Numbered from the stretch's first letter, positions 26,709-35,897 are shown. The stretch: 64,000 bases of DNA from Paramagnetospirillum magnetotacticum MS-1 (GCF_000829825.1 NZ_JXSL01000030.1:255501-319500); one strand, 5' to 3'. Program-made: numbers and translations. Notes: a model not told the origin generated them from the letters alone.

Positions 26709-28061
26709 CTACTTTCGCCCCATGCCGTCGCCGTCGAACGGCATGCCCAGCACCTCGGCCAACTGGGCGTAGCAGGTCTGAAGATTGGTGGACTCGGTCT
26801 TCAACTGGCCCAGAAAGGCTTCGATGGCCGGATAATAATGAATGGCCTCGTCCACCTTGGGGTCGGTGCCCCGGCGATAGGCGCCCAGACGGATCAGTTC
26901 GGCCATGTCCTCGTAGGTGGAGAGCAGGGCGCGGGCGCGCCGCACCAGATCGTTCTCCTGCTGGTTATTGCAGCCGGGCATGGTTCGGCTGACCGAACGC
27001 AGGATGTTGATGGCGGGATAGCGTCCGCGCTCAGCAATGGAGCGGTCCAGCACGATATGGCCGTCCAGGATGCCACGCACCGCGTCGGCGATGGGCTCGT
27101 TGTGATCGTCGGCATCCACCAGCACGGTGAACAGCCCAGTGATGGAGCCCTTGCCCGTCCCCGGCCCGGCCCGCTCCAGCAGGCGGGGCAGTTCGGCGAA
27201 GACGGTGGGGGTATAGCCCTTGGAGGCGGGCGGCTCGCCCGCCGACAGGGAAATCTCGCGCTGGGCCATGGCGAAACGGGTCACCGAATCCATCATGCAC
27301 AGCACGTCCAGGCCCTGGTCGCGGAAATATTCGGCCACGGTCAGCGTCATATAGGCCGCCTGACGGCGCAGCAGGGGGCTTTCGTCCGAAGTGGAGACCA
27401 CCACCACCGAACGCTTCATGCCCTCAGGGCCCAGATCGTCCTCGATGAATTCGCGGGCCTCGCGGCCGCGTTCGCCGATCAGGCCCAGAACCGCGATATC
27501 GGCCGAGGTGTTGCGCGCCATCATGGACATGATGGACGACTTGCCCACGCCCGATCCGGCAAAGATCCCCATGCGCTGTCCCCGGCAGCAGGTGAGGAAG
27601 GCGTTGACCGAACGCAGGCCCAGATCGATCTTGCCCGACACCCGCGTGCGGGAATGGGCCGAGGGCGGTTGGGCCTTGACCGGATAGGCGATGTCGCCGC
27701 CGGGCAGCGGCCCCAGCCCGTCCACCGGCTCGCCAAAGCCGTTGATGACGCGGCCCAGCCAGCCGCGATCGGGATAGACCACCGGCTCGGCATCCTGCAC
27801 CTCGGTGCGGCAGCCCAGCCCGATTCCTTCGATGGGAGAATAGGGCATCAACAGAGCGCGGCCCTGGCGAAAGCCCACAACTTCGCAGATCACCCGGCGG
27901 CCATCACGGGCCACCACGTTGCAGCGATCGCCCACGGAAATGGTCCGCTGGACGCCTCCGGCCTCCAGCAACATGCCCTGAACGGCAGCAATCTGGCCGT
28001 AAACCTGGATGTTGGAGACCCGTTCAATATCGCTGATCAGGTTGCGGACCAGGAATTTCAA
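26709..28061 (-). CDS. fliI: Flagellum-specific ATP synthase FliI
   Basis: ATPase that powers flagellar type III secretion; 450 residues, the usual size. The Walker A loop is AGSGVGKSS with Lys174, followed by the family strands [17 protein letters not shown] and the Walker B region [20 protein letters not shown]. The N-terminal beta-barrel ([20 protein letters not shown]) is F1-like. It forms an operon with fliJ and is divergent from ctrA across 91 bp that contain a CtrA-like half site. No other flagellar genes are within the window. Confidence 0.95.
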   Translation of the reverse strand: MKFLVRNLISDIERVSNIQVYGQIAAVQGMLLEAGGVQRTISVGDRCNVVARDGRRVICEVVGFRQGRALLMPYSPIEGIGLGCRTEVQDAEPVVYPDRGWLGRVINGFGEPVDGLGPLPGGDIAYPVKAQPPSAHSRTRVSGKIDLGLRSVNAFLTCCRGQRMGIFAGSGVGKSSIMSMMARNTSADIAVLGLIGERGREAREFIEDDLGPEGMKRSVVVVSTSDESPLLRRQAAYMTLTVAEYFRDQGLDVLCMMDSVTRFAMAQREISLSAGEPPASKGYTPTVFAELPRLLERAGPGTGKGSITGLFTVLVDADDHNEPIADAVRGILDGHIVLDRSIAERGRYPAINILRSVSRTMPGCNNQQENDLVRRARALLSTYEDMAELIRLGAYRRGTDPKVDEAIHYYPAIEAFLGQLKTESTNLQTCYAQLAEVLGMPFDGDGMGRK

Positions 28062-28108
28062 TTACGTCGCCCCTTCCAGCCGCCTTGAACTCATCAGAAT
28101 ACCCCCGT

Positions 28109-28116
28109 ATGGTTAA
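28109..28116 (-). promoter_or_regulatory. CtrA-type half site TTAACCAT between fliI and ctrA
   Basis: TTAACCAT (minus strand) is the half site known for CtrA in Caulobacter. It lies 48 bp before the fliI start and 37 bp before ctrA. A full TTAA-N7-TTAA site is not present, so only half-site binding is suggested. Confidence 0.4.
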
Positions 28117-28152
28117 CACATCGTAGAGACGGATGGGACCGGGGACCTTACG

Positions 28153-28869
28153 ATGCGTGTATTGGTGGTCGAAGACGACCAGTTGATGTCCAGAGCCATC
28201 GAAGCCATGCTCAAAGCCGAGGGCATGGTGGTCGATACCACTGCTTTAGGCGAGGATGGCCTGGAGATTGGCAAGCTCTATGACTACGACATCATACTGC
28301 TGGACCTGATGCTGCCCGATATGGACGGCTATGAAGTGCTGCGCCGCCTGCGCTCGGCGCGCATCGAGACGCCTGTCCTGATCCTGTCGGGCCTCTCCGA
28401 ACCGGACAAGAAGATCAAGGGCCTGGGCTCGGGCGCCGATGATTACCTGACCAAACCCTTCGACAAGGGCGAACTGGTGGCCCGTATCCAGGCCATCGTG
28501 CGCCGCTCCAAGGGCCATGCCCAGTCGGTGATCGACACCGGCAAGCTGTCGGTGAACCTGGATGCCCGCACCGTCGCCGTCACCGGCGATCCGCTCCACC
28601 TCACCGCAAAGGAATACGGCATCCTGGAACTGCTCAGCTTGCGCAAGGGCCAGACGCTGACCAAGGAGCAGTTCCTCAACCACCTCTACGGCGGCATCGA
28701 CGAGCCCGAGTTGAAGATCATCGACGTCTTCATCTGCAAGCTCCGAAAGAAGCTGGCCACCGCAACGGGCGGCGAATCCTATATCGAGACGGTGTGGGGA
28801 CGCGGCTATGTGCTCCGCGATCCCGACCTGCCCGCCGCCAATTCCAACAAGGCGGGCGCGGCGGAATAG
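28153..28869 (+). CDS. ctrA: Cell cycle response regulator CtrA
   Basis: OmpR-type regulator of 238 residues. The receiver domain has acidic EDD at residues 7-9, the phospho-acceptor Asp51 in [11 protein letters not shown] and the conserved Lys in [14 protein letters not shown]. The C-terminal winged helix contains [20 protein letters not shown], nearly invariant in CtrA across alphaproteobacteria. In Rhodospirillales CtrA mainly controls flagellar and chemotaxis genes and is not always essential. A DivL-like protein of the same pathway is encoded 3 kb away. Confidence 0.97.
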   Translation: MRVLVVEDDQLMSRAIEAMLKAEGMVVDTTALGEDGLEIGKLYDYDIILLDLMLPDMDGYEVLRRLRSARIETPVLILSGLSEPDKKIKGLGSGADDYLTKPFDKGELVARIQAIVRRSKGHAQSVIDTGKLSVNLDARTVAVTGDPLHLTAKEYGILELLSLRKGQTLTKEQFLNHLYGGIDEPELKIIDVFICKLRKKLATATGGESYIETVWGRGYVLRDPDLPAANSNKAGAAE

Positions 28870-28890
28870 GGCATCGGGCAAGGTCGCTCG

Positions 28891-28996
28891 ACGGGGCTCC
28901 CGCCCCGTAGCCCCGGCTGGAGGCGAGCCCTCCAAACCTCCCTTTGGTTTATGGGGCCGGGCCATTAGCCCCGGACGGGCTTGGGCGATAGCCCAA
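28891..28996. repeat. Hairpin ACGGGGC-TCCC-GCCCCGT and 16-bp palindrome TTGGGCGATAGCCCAA
   Basis: The first hairpin (28891-28908, 7-bp stem) follows ctrA by 22 bp. The palindrome at 28981-28996 is the exact reverse complement of 8111-8126. The region separates two converging genes (ctrA and ubiB) and may hold terminators or repeat fragments. Confidence 0.55.
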
Positions 28997-29019
28997 ATGG
29001 TGAGAAGCCGAGTCCCGCC

Positions 29020-30561
29020 CTACTTCAAATACAACGCCACCGCCAAACCAGCGGCGATGATCCAGGCCAGCAGGGGCGAGGGGCGGCGCAGGCGGCCCCC
29101 TTCTGGGAACATGGCCTTGACCGTGTCGGGGTGCAGCTTGAGGCCCTGATTGACCAGCATGGAATAGGTCTTCTCGGTCTCGGCCAGCAGGCGGGGCAGA
29201 CGCTCCAGCGAACCGACCACACTGCCCAGGGTTTCGCGGATCTTGGCCTCGGGGCCCAGATTTTCGCGCATCCAGCCTTCGATCAGCGGCTGGGCCAGAT
29301 GCCACATATTGATATTGGGGTCGAGGATGCGCCCGACGCCCTCGGCCACCAGCATGCTCTTTTGCAGCAAGAGCAATTGCGGCTGGGTCTCCATGGCGAA
29401 GGTCTCGGTGACCTGGAACAGCTGGCCCAGCAGCTTGGCGATGGAGATTTCGTGCAGCGGACGGCCCAAGATGGGCTCGGCGATGGAGCGGCAGGCCTGG
29501 GTAAAGGTGTCCAGGGACTGGTCGGCGGGGACATAGCCAGCGGCGAAATGCACTTCGGCCACCTTGCGGTAGTCGCCCGACAGGAATCCCAGCAGCATCT
29601 CGCCCAGGAAGCGCCGCGTGCGCTTGTCCACCCGGCCCATGATGCCGAAATCCATGGCGATGAGCTGGCCGCCCTCGCCGATGAACAGATTGCCCGGATG
29701 CATGTCGGCATGGAAGAAGCCGTCGCGGAAGACCTGATTGAACATGGCCTCGGCGGCCTTGGCCAGCACGTCCACGGGATCGATGCCCGCCGCCCGCAGG
29801 CGTTCGGTCTCGTCCACCGGAATGCCAGCGACGCGCTCCAGGGTCAGCAGACGCTTGCCGGTGCGCAGCCAGTCCACTTCCGGCACCTTGAAATTGTCGT
29901 CGCCCCGGAAATTCTCGGCCAGTTCGGAGGCGGCGGCCGCCTCGAAGCGCAGATCCATCTCGAGAGTGACGGATTCCTCGAAGGTCTTGACCGTCTCCAC
30001 CGGCTTTAAGCGCCGGATGCGCGGAATGGTCAACTCCGCCCATTCGGACAGCCAATAGAGCAGATCGATGTCGCGGTGAAACTTGGCCTCGACGCCGGGG
30101 CGCAGAACCTTGACCGCTACTTCGCGGCCCTGGCGGGTGGTGGCGAAATGCACCTGGGCGATGGAGGCCGCCGCCACCGGCACGTCGTCGAATTCGGAGT
30201 AGAAATTGGACAGCGGTCCGCCCAGTTCCTCCTCGATGATGCGCCGCGCCTCTTCGGCGGCAAAGGGTGGCAACTCGTCCTGAAGACCCGACAGATCGGC
30301 GGCCATCTCCTCGCCCAAGAGATCGGCGCGGGTGGACAGGGCCTGGCCCAGCTTGATGAAGGACGGCCCCAACTCGGCCAGGGCGGCGGCCAGACGCTGG
30401 CCGGGACGCCCCGTGCTGACCGGCGAACGCCCCCCGCGCAACAGCCGGGAGCCGAAGCGCACCATGGGCAGATAGTCTTCCAGCAGGAACAATGCGTCAT
30501 GGCGCGCCAGGACGCGGCCGATGGTCAGCAGGCGGTTGAGATTGCGGATCGAGCGGATCAT
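29020..30561 (-). CDS. ubiB: UbiB family protein (ubiquinone biosynthesis, atypical kinase-like)
   Basis: 513 residues with the ADCK/UbiB landmarks: the invariant N-terminal motif FIKLGQALSTRADLL (KxGQ), the alanine-rich loop VPVAAASIAQVH, the AVKVLRPGV lysine strand, HADMHPGNLFI (catalytic loop) and AMDFGIMG (the DFG equivalent), then two C-terminal hydrophobic segments ending PLLAWIIAAGLAVALYL. It supports ubiquinone synthesis, probably by ATP-dependent handling of quinone intermediates. It lies 91 bp downstream of ubiE on the same strand, and mutM is divergent from the pair: the ordered mutM/ubiE/ubiB block typical of alphaproteobacteria. Confidence 0.95.
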   Translation of the reverse strand: MIRSIRNLNRLLTIGRVLARHDALFLLEDYLPMVRFGSRLLRGGRSPVSTGRPGQRLAAALAELGPSFIKLGQALSTRADLLGEEMAADLSGLQDELPPFAAEEARRIIEEELGGPLSNFYSEFDDVPVAAASIAQVHFATTRQGREVAVKVLRPGVEAKFHRDIDLLYWLSEWAELTIPRIRRLKPVETVKTFEESVTLEMDLRFEAAAASELAENFRGDDNFKVPEVDWLRTGKRLLTLERVAGIPVDETERLRAAGIDPVDVLAKAAEAMFNQVFRDGFFHADMHPGNLFIGEGGQLIAMDFGIMGRVDKRTRRFLGEMLLGFLSGDYRKVAEVHFAAGYVPADQSLDTFTQACRSIAEPILGRPLHEISIAKLLGQLFQVTETFAMETQPQLLLLQKSMLVAEGVGRILDPNINMWHLAQPLIEGWMRENLGPEAKIRETLGSVVGSLERLPRLLAETEKTYSMLVNQGLKLHPDTVKAMFPEGGRLRRPSPLLAWIIAAGLAVALYLK

Positions 30562-30567
30562 TATTTC

Positions 30568-30623
30568 GCCCCTCGCCGGGCACGCCCGTCCGGGCGCTTG
30601 GCCGCCGCCTCAATGGCGGCACG
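30568..30623. repeat. Degenerate copy of intergenic repeat family 2
   Basis: Starts GCCCCTCGCCGGGC, then hairpin CGCCC-GTCC-GGGCG, then CTTGGCCGCCGCC. It shares the opening and the hairpin-plus-TTGGC layout with 10108-10196 and 33511-33573 but lacks their GCATAAGC end. Lower confidence than the other two. Confidence 0.4.
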
Positions 30624-30652
30624 GATACCGACGAATGCGATATTCATCGGCA

Positions 30653-31411
30653 TCAGATCCGCCAGCCCGAATGAATGGCGGCGATGCCCGCAGACAGGTT
30701 GCGCACCTCGACGCGGGAGAATCCAGCGGCCTCGACCATGGCGGCCATCTCCTCCTGGGGCGGGAATTTGCGGATGCTTTCCACCAGATACTGATAGGCC
30801 TCGGCATTGCCGGTGACCATGCCGCCCACCTTGGGCAGCACGTTGAAGGAATAGGCATCATAAGCCTCGCGTAGACCGGGAACGATCACGCGCGAGAATT
30901 CCAGGCACATGAAGCGCCCGCCGGGCCGCAGTACGCGGTAGGCCTCGGCGATGGCCTTGTCCCAATGGGTGACGTTGCGCAGGCAAAAGGCGATGGTATA
31001 GCGGTCGACCGACCGGTCGGGTATGGGCAGTTCCTCGGCATTGCCGCAGACCCAGGTCAGCCCATCCAGCAAATTGCGATCCACGGCGCGGTCGCGCCCG
31101 ACGGCCAGCATTTCGCGGTTGATGTCACACACGGTGACCGGCCCGCCGCCCCGCTTTTTCCAGCCGAAGGCGATGTCGCCGGTGCCCCCGCCCACATCCA
31201 GCAGGGTCTGGCCGGGCTGGGGGCGAAGCATGTCGAGGAACGCCGATTTCCACAGGCGATGCACGCCCGCGCTCATCAGGTCGTTCATGAGATCGTATTT
31301 TGACGCCACCGAATCGAAGACGCCGCGGACAAGGGAAACCTTCTCGTCCTCGGCCACGGTCTTGAAGCCGAAATGGGTGGTGCCGTCGGAATGGGAGTGG
31401 CTGTCGGTCAT
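30653..31411 (-). CDS. ubiE: Ubiquinone/menaquinone C-methyltransferase UbiE
   Basis: 252 residues. The SAM-binding motif I is LLDVGGGTGDIAFGW; the family signatures YDLMNDLMSAGVHRLWK and RVLRPGGRFMCLEFSRV are both present. It methylates the benzoquinol ring in ubiquinone synthesis (and demethylmenaquinol where used). The start at 31411 gives a normal N-terminus (MTDSHSHSDG). Divergent from mutM by 66 bp and followed by ubiB on the same strand. Confidence 0.95.
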   Translation of the reverse strand: MTDSHSHSDGTTHFGFKTVAEDEKVSLVRGVFDSVASKYDLMNDLMSAGVHRLWKSAFLDMLRPQPGQTLLDVGGGTGDIAFGWKKRGGGPVTVCDINREMLAVGRDRAVDRNLLDGLTWVCGNAEELPIPDRSVDRYTIAFCLRNVTHWDKAIAEAYRVLRPGGRFMCLEFSRVIVPGLREAYDAYSFNVLPKVGGMVTGNAEAYQYLVESIRKFPPQEEMAAMVEAAGFSRVEVRNLSAGIAAIHSGWRI

Positions 31412-31477
31412 GGTGCGGCACCTTAGCTCGGAATTTTCGCGGTGTCACGAGGTGGCGCCTACCTTATACTCCCCCTC

Positions 31478-32317
31478 ATGCCTGAACTGCCCGAAGTCGA
31501 AACCGTCGCCCGTGGCCTGGCCCAAGTGTGGGATGGGCGGCGATTCGTGTCCGTGGAGACGCGGCGCTCGGGCTTGCGGGTGCCGTTCCCCAAGGACTTC
31601 GCCCAGCGCCTGACCGGCCGCAGGGTGGAAAGCGTCGGACGCCGCGCCAAATATCTGGTGGTGCGGCTCGATGACGGGCTGGTCATGCTGGGCCATCTGG
31701 GCATGTCGGGACGCATGACCATCGGCGCTTTGCGCAACGCGCCGCCCGGCCCCCACGACCATGTGGAATGGGTGACCGATGCGGGGATCAGCGTGACGCT
31801 CACCGATCCCCGCCGCTTCGGCCTGTTCACCTTGTGCGAGGCGGGGGAGCTGGCCGCCCATCCCCTGCTGGCCGGGATCGGGCCGGAGCCCCTGGACGAT
31901 TCCTTCGACGCCAAGGTGCTGGCCCAGGCGCTGAAGGGCAAGAGCGGCCCCATCAAGACGGTGCTGCTGGACCAAAGGACCGTGGCGGGGCTGGGCAATA
32001 TCTATGTGTGCGAAAGCCTGTTCCGCGCCCGCATCTCGCCGTTGCGGCCCGCCGGGTCCCTGACCAAGGCCGAGACCGGGCGGCTGGTGCCTCTGATCAA
32101 GGCGGTGCTGACCGAAGCCGTGGCGGCGGGTGGCTCGACCCTTAAGGATCACGCGCGGCCCGACGGCGAGCTGGGCTATTTCCAGCATTCCTTCCAGGTC
32201 TATGGCCGCGAGGGCGAGGCCTGCCCTGACTGCCCCGGCGCGCCACAATGCGGCGGCATCTCGCGCATTACCCAGGCGGGGCGCTCCACTTTCTATTGTG
32301 CGAAGCGGCAAGTGTGA
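31478..32317 (+). CDS. mutM: Formamidopyrimidine-DNA glycosylase (with an altered zinc finger)
   Basis: Removes 8-oxoguanine and formamidopyrimidines from DNA. The 279-residue protein begins PELPEVETVARGL: after Met removal Pro1 is the nucleophile and Glu2 the acid. The beta-sandwich, the helix-two-turn-helix (LDQRTVAGLGNIYVCESLF) and the C-terminal finger follow. The finger is unusual: cysteines at 249, 252, 258 and 274, while the canonical fourth position reads Arg277 (FYCAKRQ instead of FYCPxCQ). Zinc may be held by the shifted Cys258. The start at 31478 is fixed by the need for Pro at position 2. Confidence 0.95.
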   Translation: MPELPEVETVARGLAQVWDGRRFVSVETRRSGLRVPFPKDFAQRLTGRRVESVGRRAKYLVVRLDDGLVMLGHLGMSGRMTIGALRNAPPGPHDHVEWVTDAGISVTLTDPRRFGLFTLCEAGELAAHPLLAGIGPEPLDDSFDAKVLAQALKGKSGPIKTVLLDQRTVAGLGNIYVCESLFRARISPLRPAGSLTKAETGRLVPLIKAVLTEAVAAGGSTLKDHARPDGELGYFQHSFQVYGREGEACPDCPGAPQCGGISRITQAGRSTFYCAKRQV

Positions 32318-32333
32318 TGGTATAGGCATTGCC

Positions 32334-32693
32334 ATGGCTCGTTTTCGGCATCTGCTTACCGCTTTCGCGCTTGCCCTGCTGCTTGCCCCCGCTTTGGCGC
32401 GGGCCGAGGCGTTCTTGTCCGCCTACGAGGATCTGCCGCTGCCACCCGGCCTGACCGAGGCCGTGGGATCGGGCATGTCCTTCGATTCGCCCTCGGGGCG
32501 CATCGTCGAGGCCTATGCCCATGGCGCGGCCAAGCCCGCCGACATTCTCAAATTCTATGCCGCCACCCTGCCCCAGCTGGGCTGGGCGCGGGCCAATGAC
32601 CGGCTTTATCGCCGCGAGGCCGAGGTCTTGCGGCTGGAAACCACCCAGGATCGCGCCGGGGTGACCCTGCGCGTCACCATTTCTCCCGAATAA
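32334..32693 (+). CDS. Small exported unknown protein
   Basis: 119 residues with a clear signal peptide (MARFRHLLTAFALALLLAPA, cleavage near ARA-EA). The mature part is about 95 residues, with YEDLPLPPGL near the start, ADILKFYAATLPQLGW and a C-terminal beta-type segment. The FYAATLPQLGW stretch is a pattern seen in small alphaproteobacterial periplasmic proteins of unknown role. It lies 16 bp after mutM and 38 bp before the enoyl-CoA hydratase. Confidence 0.8.
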   Translation: MARFRHLLTAFALALLLAPALARAEAFLSAYEDLPLPPGLTEAVGSGMSFDSPSGRIVEAYAHGAAKPADILKFYAATLPQLGWARANDRLYRREAEVLRLETTQDRAGVTLRVTISPE

Positions 32694-32731
32694 CTCCCCC
32701 CATCTGAACTCCAAGCAAAGAGGAAATCCCC

Positions 32732-33508
32732 ATGGCTTTCGAGAACATCACCGTCGAGACCCGCGGCAATGTCGGCCTGATCGCGCTGAACCGCCCCAAG
32801 GCCATGAACGCGCTCTGTGCCGCCCTGATCACCGAGCTGGGCCAGGCGCTGGACGCCTTCGAGGCCGATGATGCCATCGGCGCCGTGGTGCTGACCGGTT
32901 CGGAAAAGGCCTTCGCCGCCGGTGCCGACATCAAGGAGATGGCCGATAAGGGCTATATGGACAACTACCTGTCCAACTTCATCACCGACGGCTGGGAGCG
33001 TGTCACCAAGTGCCGCAAGCCGGTCGTCGCGGCGGTGGCCGGCTTCGCGCTGGGCGGCGGCTGCGAGATGGCCATGATGTGCGACTTCATCATCGCCGGC
33101 GACAATGCCAAGTTCGGCCAGCCCGAGATCACCATCGGCACCATCCCCGGCGCGGGCGGCACCCAGCGCCTGACGCGGGCCGTGGGCAAGGCCAAGGCCA
33201 TGGAAATGTGCCTGACGGGGCGCATGATGGACGCCGCCGAGGCCGAGCGCTCCGGTCTGGTCAGCCGCGTCGTGCCGGTGGCCGAACTGGTGGACGAAGC
33301 CGTCAAGGCCGCCACCAAGATCGCCGCTCTGTCGCGGCCCATCGTCATGCTGTGCAAGGAATCGGTCAACGCCGCCTTCGAGACCACGCTGGCCCAGGGC
33401 GTCACCTTCGAGCGCCGCCTGTTTCATTCCACCTTCGCCACCCTCGACCAGAAGGAAGGCATGGCAGCCTTCGTCGAGAAGCGCGCGCCTGCTTTCAAGA
33501 ATCGTTAA
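32732..33508 (+). CDS. Enoyl-CoA hydratase
   Basis: 258 residues of the crotonase fold. Both oxyanion-hole strands are typical: [17 protein letters not shown] and [19 protein letters not shown]. The two catalytic glutamates of short-chain enoyl-CoA hydratase are in [20 protein letters not shown]. It is closer to the housekeeping beta-oxidation enzyme than the operon copy at 5322. AAAGAGGAAATCCCC precedes the ATG. A dispersed repeat begins 3 bp after its stop. Confidence 0.94.
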   Translation: MAFENITVETRGNVGLIALNRPKAMNALCAALITELGQALDAFEADDAIGAVVLTGSEKAFAAGADIKEMADKGYMDNYLSNFITDGWERVTKCRKPVVAAVAGFALGGGCEMAMMCDFIIAGDNAKFGQPEITIGTIPGAGGTQRLTRAVGKAKAMEMCLTGRMMDAAEAERSGLVSRVVPVAELVDEAVKAATKIAALSRPIVMLCKESVNAAFETTLAQGVTFERRLFHSTFATLDQKEGMAAFVEKRAPAFKNR

Positions 33509-33510
33509 TT

Positions 33511-33573
33511 GCCCCTCAGGCGGCGGGCGGGCGCCTTCGCGCCCTTGCCTTCCGCCGCATAAGCGGCGCGGCC
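33511..33573. repeat. Dispersed intergenic repeat family 2, copy B
   Basis: Begins GCCCCTCAGGCGGCGGGCGGG, has a hairpin GGGCGC-CTTC-GCGCCC, then TTGCCTTCCGC, and ends GCATAAGCGGCGCGGCC. Compared with 10108-10196 the ends match almost base for base, while the hairpin stem differs but still pairs. Confidence 0.75.
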
Positions 33574-33660
33574 CCTTGGGCCTAGCCTCGTTTCGGTCGC
33601 CGAAACGAGGTGCCGTTTGGATCCGGAGCCCGGTGAATCCGCCGGGCTCCGATTCAACGC

Positions 33661-33689
33661 TTGACGAGGTCGGAGCGCGGACATATAAA
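33661..33689 (+). promoter_or_regulatory. Sigma-70 promoter of rpsT
   Basis: TTGACG at 33661-33666 and TATAAA at 33684-33689 with a 17-bp spacer, about 43 bp before the S20 start: a near-consensus housekeeping promoter. Confidence 0.8.
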
Positions 33690-33731
33690 CGCGCCTTCGA
33701 ATTTGCAACCGTGTTTCCAAGGTTCTGATCC

Positions 33732-34004
33732 ATGGCCCATCATAAGTCGGCAAAGAAGCGCATCCGCCAGACCGAGACTCGTACCGAGGTCAACCGCGCC
33801 CGCGTCAGCCGCATCCGTACCTTCGTGAAGAAGGTTGAGCTTGCCATCGCCGGTGGCGATTCCGCCGCTGCCCAGGCCGCCCTGAAGGACGCTCAGCCCG
33901 AGCTCATGAAGGGTGCCCAGGCCGGGGTGCTGCACAAGAACACCGCGTCGCGCAAGGTTTCCCGCCTCGTCGCCCGCGTCAAGGAGATGAAGCCGCTGGC
34001 CTAA
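33732..34004 (+). CDS. rpsT: Small ribosomal subunit protein S20
   Basis: 90 residues, rich in Lys, Arg and Ala, beginning [20 protein letters not shown]: the standard three-helix S20 with its positively charged N-terminus that binds 16S rRNA. It is preceded by a near-consensus promoter (33661-33689) and followed by a clear intrinsic terminator at 34034, so it is a single-gene unit just upstream of dnaA, a placement common in alphaproteobacteria. Confidence 0.97.
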   Translation: MAHHKSAKKRIRQTETRTEVNRARVSRIRTFVKKVELAIAGGDSAAAQAALKDAQPELMKGAQAGVLHKNTASRKVSRLVARVKEMKPLA

Positions 34005-34033
34005 TGCCAATGGCTTGATATCCAAGCGATTTT

Positions 34034-34066
34034 AAAGGCCGCACTTCCGGGTGCGGCCTTTGTCGT
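34034..34066 (+). terminator. Intrinsic terminator of rpsT
   Basis: AAAGGCCGCAC-TTCCGG-GTGCGGCCTTT (11-bp stem including the A/T pairs) followed by GTCGT, 29 bp after the rpsT stop. The T tract is within the stem end. Confidence 0.8.
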
Positions 34067-34508
34067 TTCTGCAATCCGCGACAAATCCACGAGTCCCGAA
34101 TTGCAAGCAAAAAATTTTCCATGTTCGCGTTCCGATCACGTTGCGAGTCGCGCACCAGCTAGGTAGAGTCGCGAACCTCGCTGGCCGCAATAACGCGACA
34201 CTGCGAAATCAATATAATTTTGCCTTTTTTATTTGTTTTCTGCTTCGCGTTATTATGTGAAGCAGCCGACATACGTTTGATGACTTTTTGTAATATGGAT
34301 GGTTCGCCATATTTACACGGATGGCCACGGCGGAGTATGACTCGGCGCGGCCGATGCTGGACAGGCTAAGGCCGGATGCGGGCAGCCCTCTGAGGGTTGC
34401 GGGAGGGGAGCCCACCGCATTGCGCCGCCGCCGGTGCGAAGAGGGACGGTGTCGTGATCAAGGTTTCACGGCGCCGTGGGGTTATGGGTAAAGGATTCGG
34501 GGACGGCA
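34067..34508. other. AT-rich non-coding stretch between rpsT and dnaA, candidate dnaA control region
   Basis: 442 bp with no supported gene. Between about 34185 and 34320 it is far more AT-rich than the surroundings. It contains the inverted pair AATAACGCGA (34189-34198) and TCGCGTTATT (34245-34254) about an AT-rich core (AATATAATTTTGCCTTTTTTATT), and a GTTCGCG/CGCGAAC pair at about 34124 and 34170. No clear TTATCCACA box is seen. It could hold the dnaA promoter and control sites; an origin is possible but in many alphaproteobacteria the origin lies elsewhere. Confidence 0.45.
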
Positions 34509-35897
34509 ATGGTAAAGTCTGAGTGGGATCGCGTGAAGGTCAGGCTGAAGGACGAGGTCGGCGACGCCGCCTATCGTTCCTGGCTGCGCCCCATCACCTT
34601 GCATGACACGAGCGAGGGCGGCGTCAAGCTGGCCCTGCCCACCCGCTTCATGCGCGACTGGGTCAACACCCACTACGCCGAGCGCATCCGCACCCTGTGG
34701 GGCGCCGAAAACCCCGCCATCCGCAATGTGGAGATCGTGGTCGAGGCCGCCCGCGCCGCTTCCGCCACCCAGAACGCCACCAAGGCCAAGGCCGTCCCGG
34801 CGCCCGCCGCCGAACCGGCCCGCGCCACCCCCCCGTGCGCCCCGGCCACCGTGCCCAGCAACGACACCGATGAACTGGGCGCGCCGCTGGACGCGCGCTT
34901 CACCTTCAAGAATTTCGTGGTGGGCAAGCCCAACGAATTCGCCTGGGCCGCGGCGCGCCGCATCGCCGAAGCCGATCAGGTCTCGTTCAACCCGCTGTTC
35001 CTCTATGGTGGCGTGGGCCTGGGCAAGACCCATCTGATGCACGCCATCGCCCACCATATCCGCGAGCGCAACCCCGAGCGTTCGGTACTTTACCTCTCGG
35101 CCGAGAAGTTCATGTACCGCTTCATCCGGGCATTGCGCGGCCAGGACACCATGTCCTTCAAGGAGCAGTTCCGCTCCGTCGACGTGCTGATGATCGACGA
35201 CGTGCAGTTCATCGCAGGCAAGGACGCCACCCAGGAAGAGTTCTTCCACACCTTCAACGCCCTGGTGGACCAGGGCCGCCAGATCGTCATCTCCGCCGAC
35301 AAGTCGCCCAGCGACCTGGAAGGCATCGAGGAGCGTCTGCGATCCCGCATGGCCTGCGGTCTGGTGGCCGACATCCATGCCACCACCTATGAGCTGCGCC
35401 TCGGCATCCTCCAGTCCAAGGCCGAGCAGATGGGCGCCATCGTGCCCCAGAAGGTCTTGGAATTCCTGGCTCACAAGATCATCTCCAACATCCGCGAGCT
35501 GGAGGGCGCGCTCAACCGCGTGGTCGCCCATTCCCAGCTGGTGGGCCGCGCCATCACGCTCGAGACCACCCAGGAAGTGCTGCACGACCTGCTGCGCGCC
35601 TCGGACCGCCGGATCACCATCGAGGAGATCCAGAAGAAGGTGGCCGAACACTTCACCATCAAACTGGCCGAAATGTCCTCGGCCCGGCGCTCGCGCCAGG
35701 TGGCCCGGCCCCGCCAGATCGCCATGTATCTGGCCAAGCAGCTCACGTCGCGCTCGCTGCCCGAGATCGGCCGCAAATTCGGCGGCCGCGACCACACCAC
35801 CGTCATGCATGCGGTGAAAAAGGTCGAGGAGCTGAAGGAATGCGACCACAACTTCGCCGAGGATGTGGAACTGCTGCGCCGCATGCTGCAGGGCTGA
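34509..35897 (+). CDS. dnaA: Chromosomal replication initiator protein DnaA
   Basis: 462 residues. Domain I (about 1-80, WDRVKVRLKDEVGDAAYRSW), an Ala/Pro-rich linker, the AAA+ domain III with Walker A GGVGLGKTHLMH and Walker B VDVLMIDDVQFI, and domain IV with the helix-turn-helix SLPEIGRKFGGRDHTTVMHA that binds DnaA boxes. The ATG at 34509 was chosen over an upstream GTG because GGGGAC lies just before it and the protein then begins like other DnaA proteins. First gene of the dnaA-dnaN-recF-gyrB block. Confidence 0.97.
   Translation: MVKSEWDRVKVRLKDEVGDAAYRSWLRPITLHDTSEGGVKLALPTRFMRDWVNTHYAERIRTLWGAENPAIRNVEIVVEAARAASATQNATKAKAVPAPAAEPARATPPCAPATVPSNDTDELGAPLDARFTFKNFVVGKPNEFAWAAARRIAEADQVSFNPLFLYGGVGLGKTHLMHAIAHHIRERNPERSVLYLSAEKFMYRFIRALRGQDTMSFKEQFRSVDVLMIDDVQFIAGKDATQEEFFHTFNALVDQGRQIVISADKSPSDLEGIEERLRSRMACGLVADIHATTYELRLGILQSKAEQMGAIVPQKVLEFLAHKIISNIRELEGALNRVVAHSQLVGRAITLETTQEVLHDLLRASDRRITIEEIQKKVAEHFTIKLAEMSSARRSRQVARPRQIAMYLAKQLTSRSLPEIGRKFGGRDHTTVMHAVKKVEELKECDHNFAEDVELLRRMLQG

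Noticed and set aside
26589-28088. 499-codon frame on the plus strand over fliI
   Set aside because: Antisense of FliI; no domain and no ribosome site.
34067-34508. oriC call
   Set aside because: No convincing cluster of TTATCCACA boxes; AT-richness and position beside dnaA alone are not enough, so it is given only as a candidate control region.
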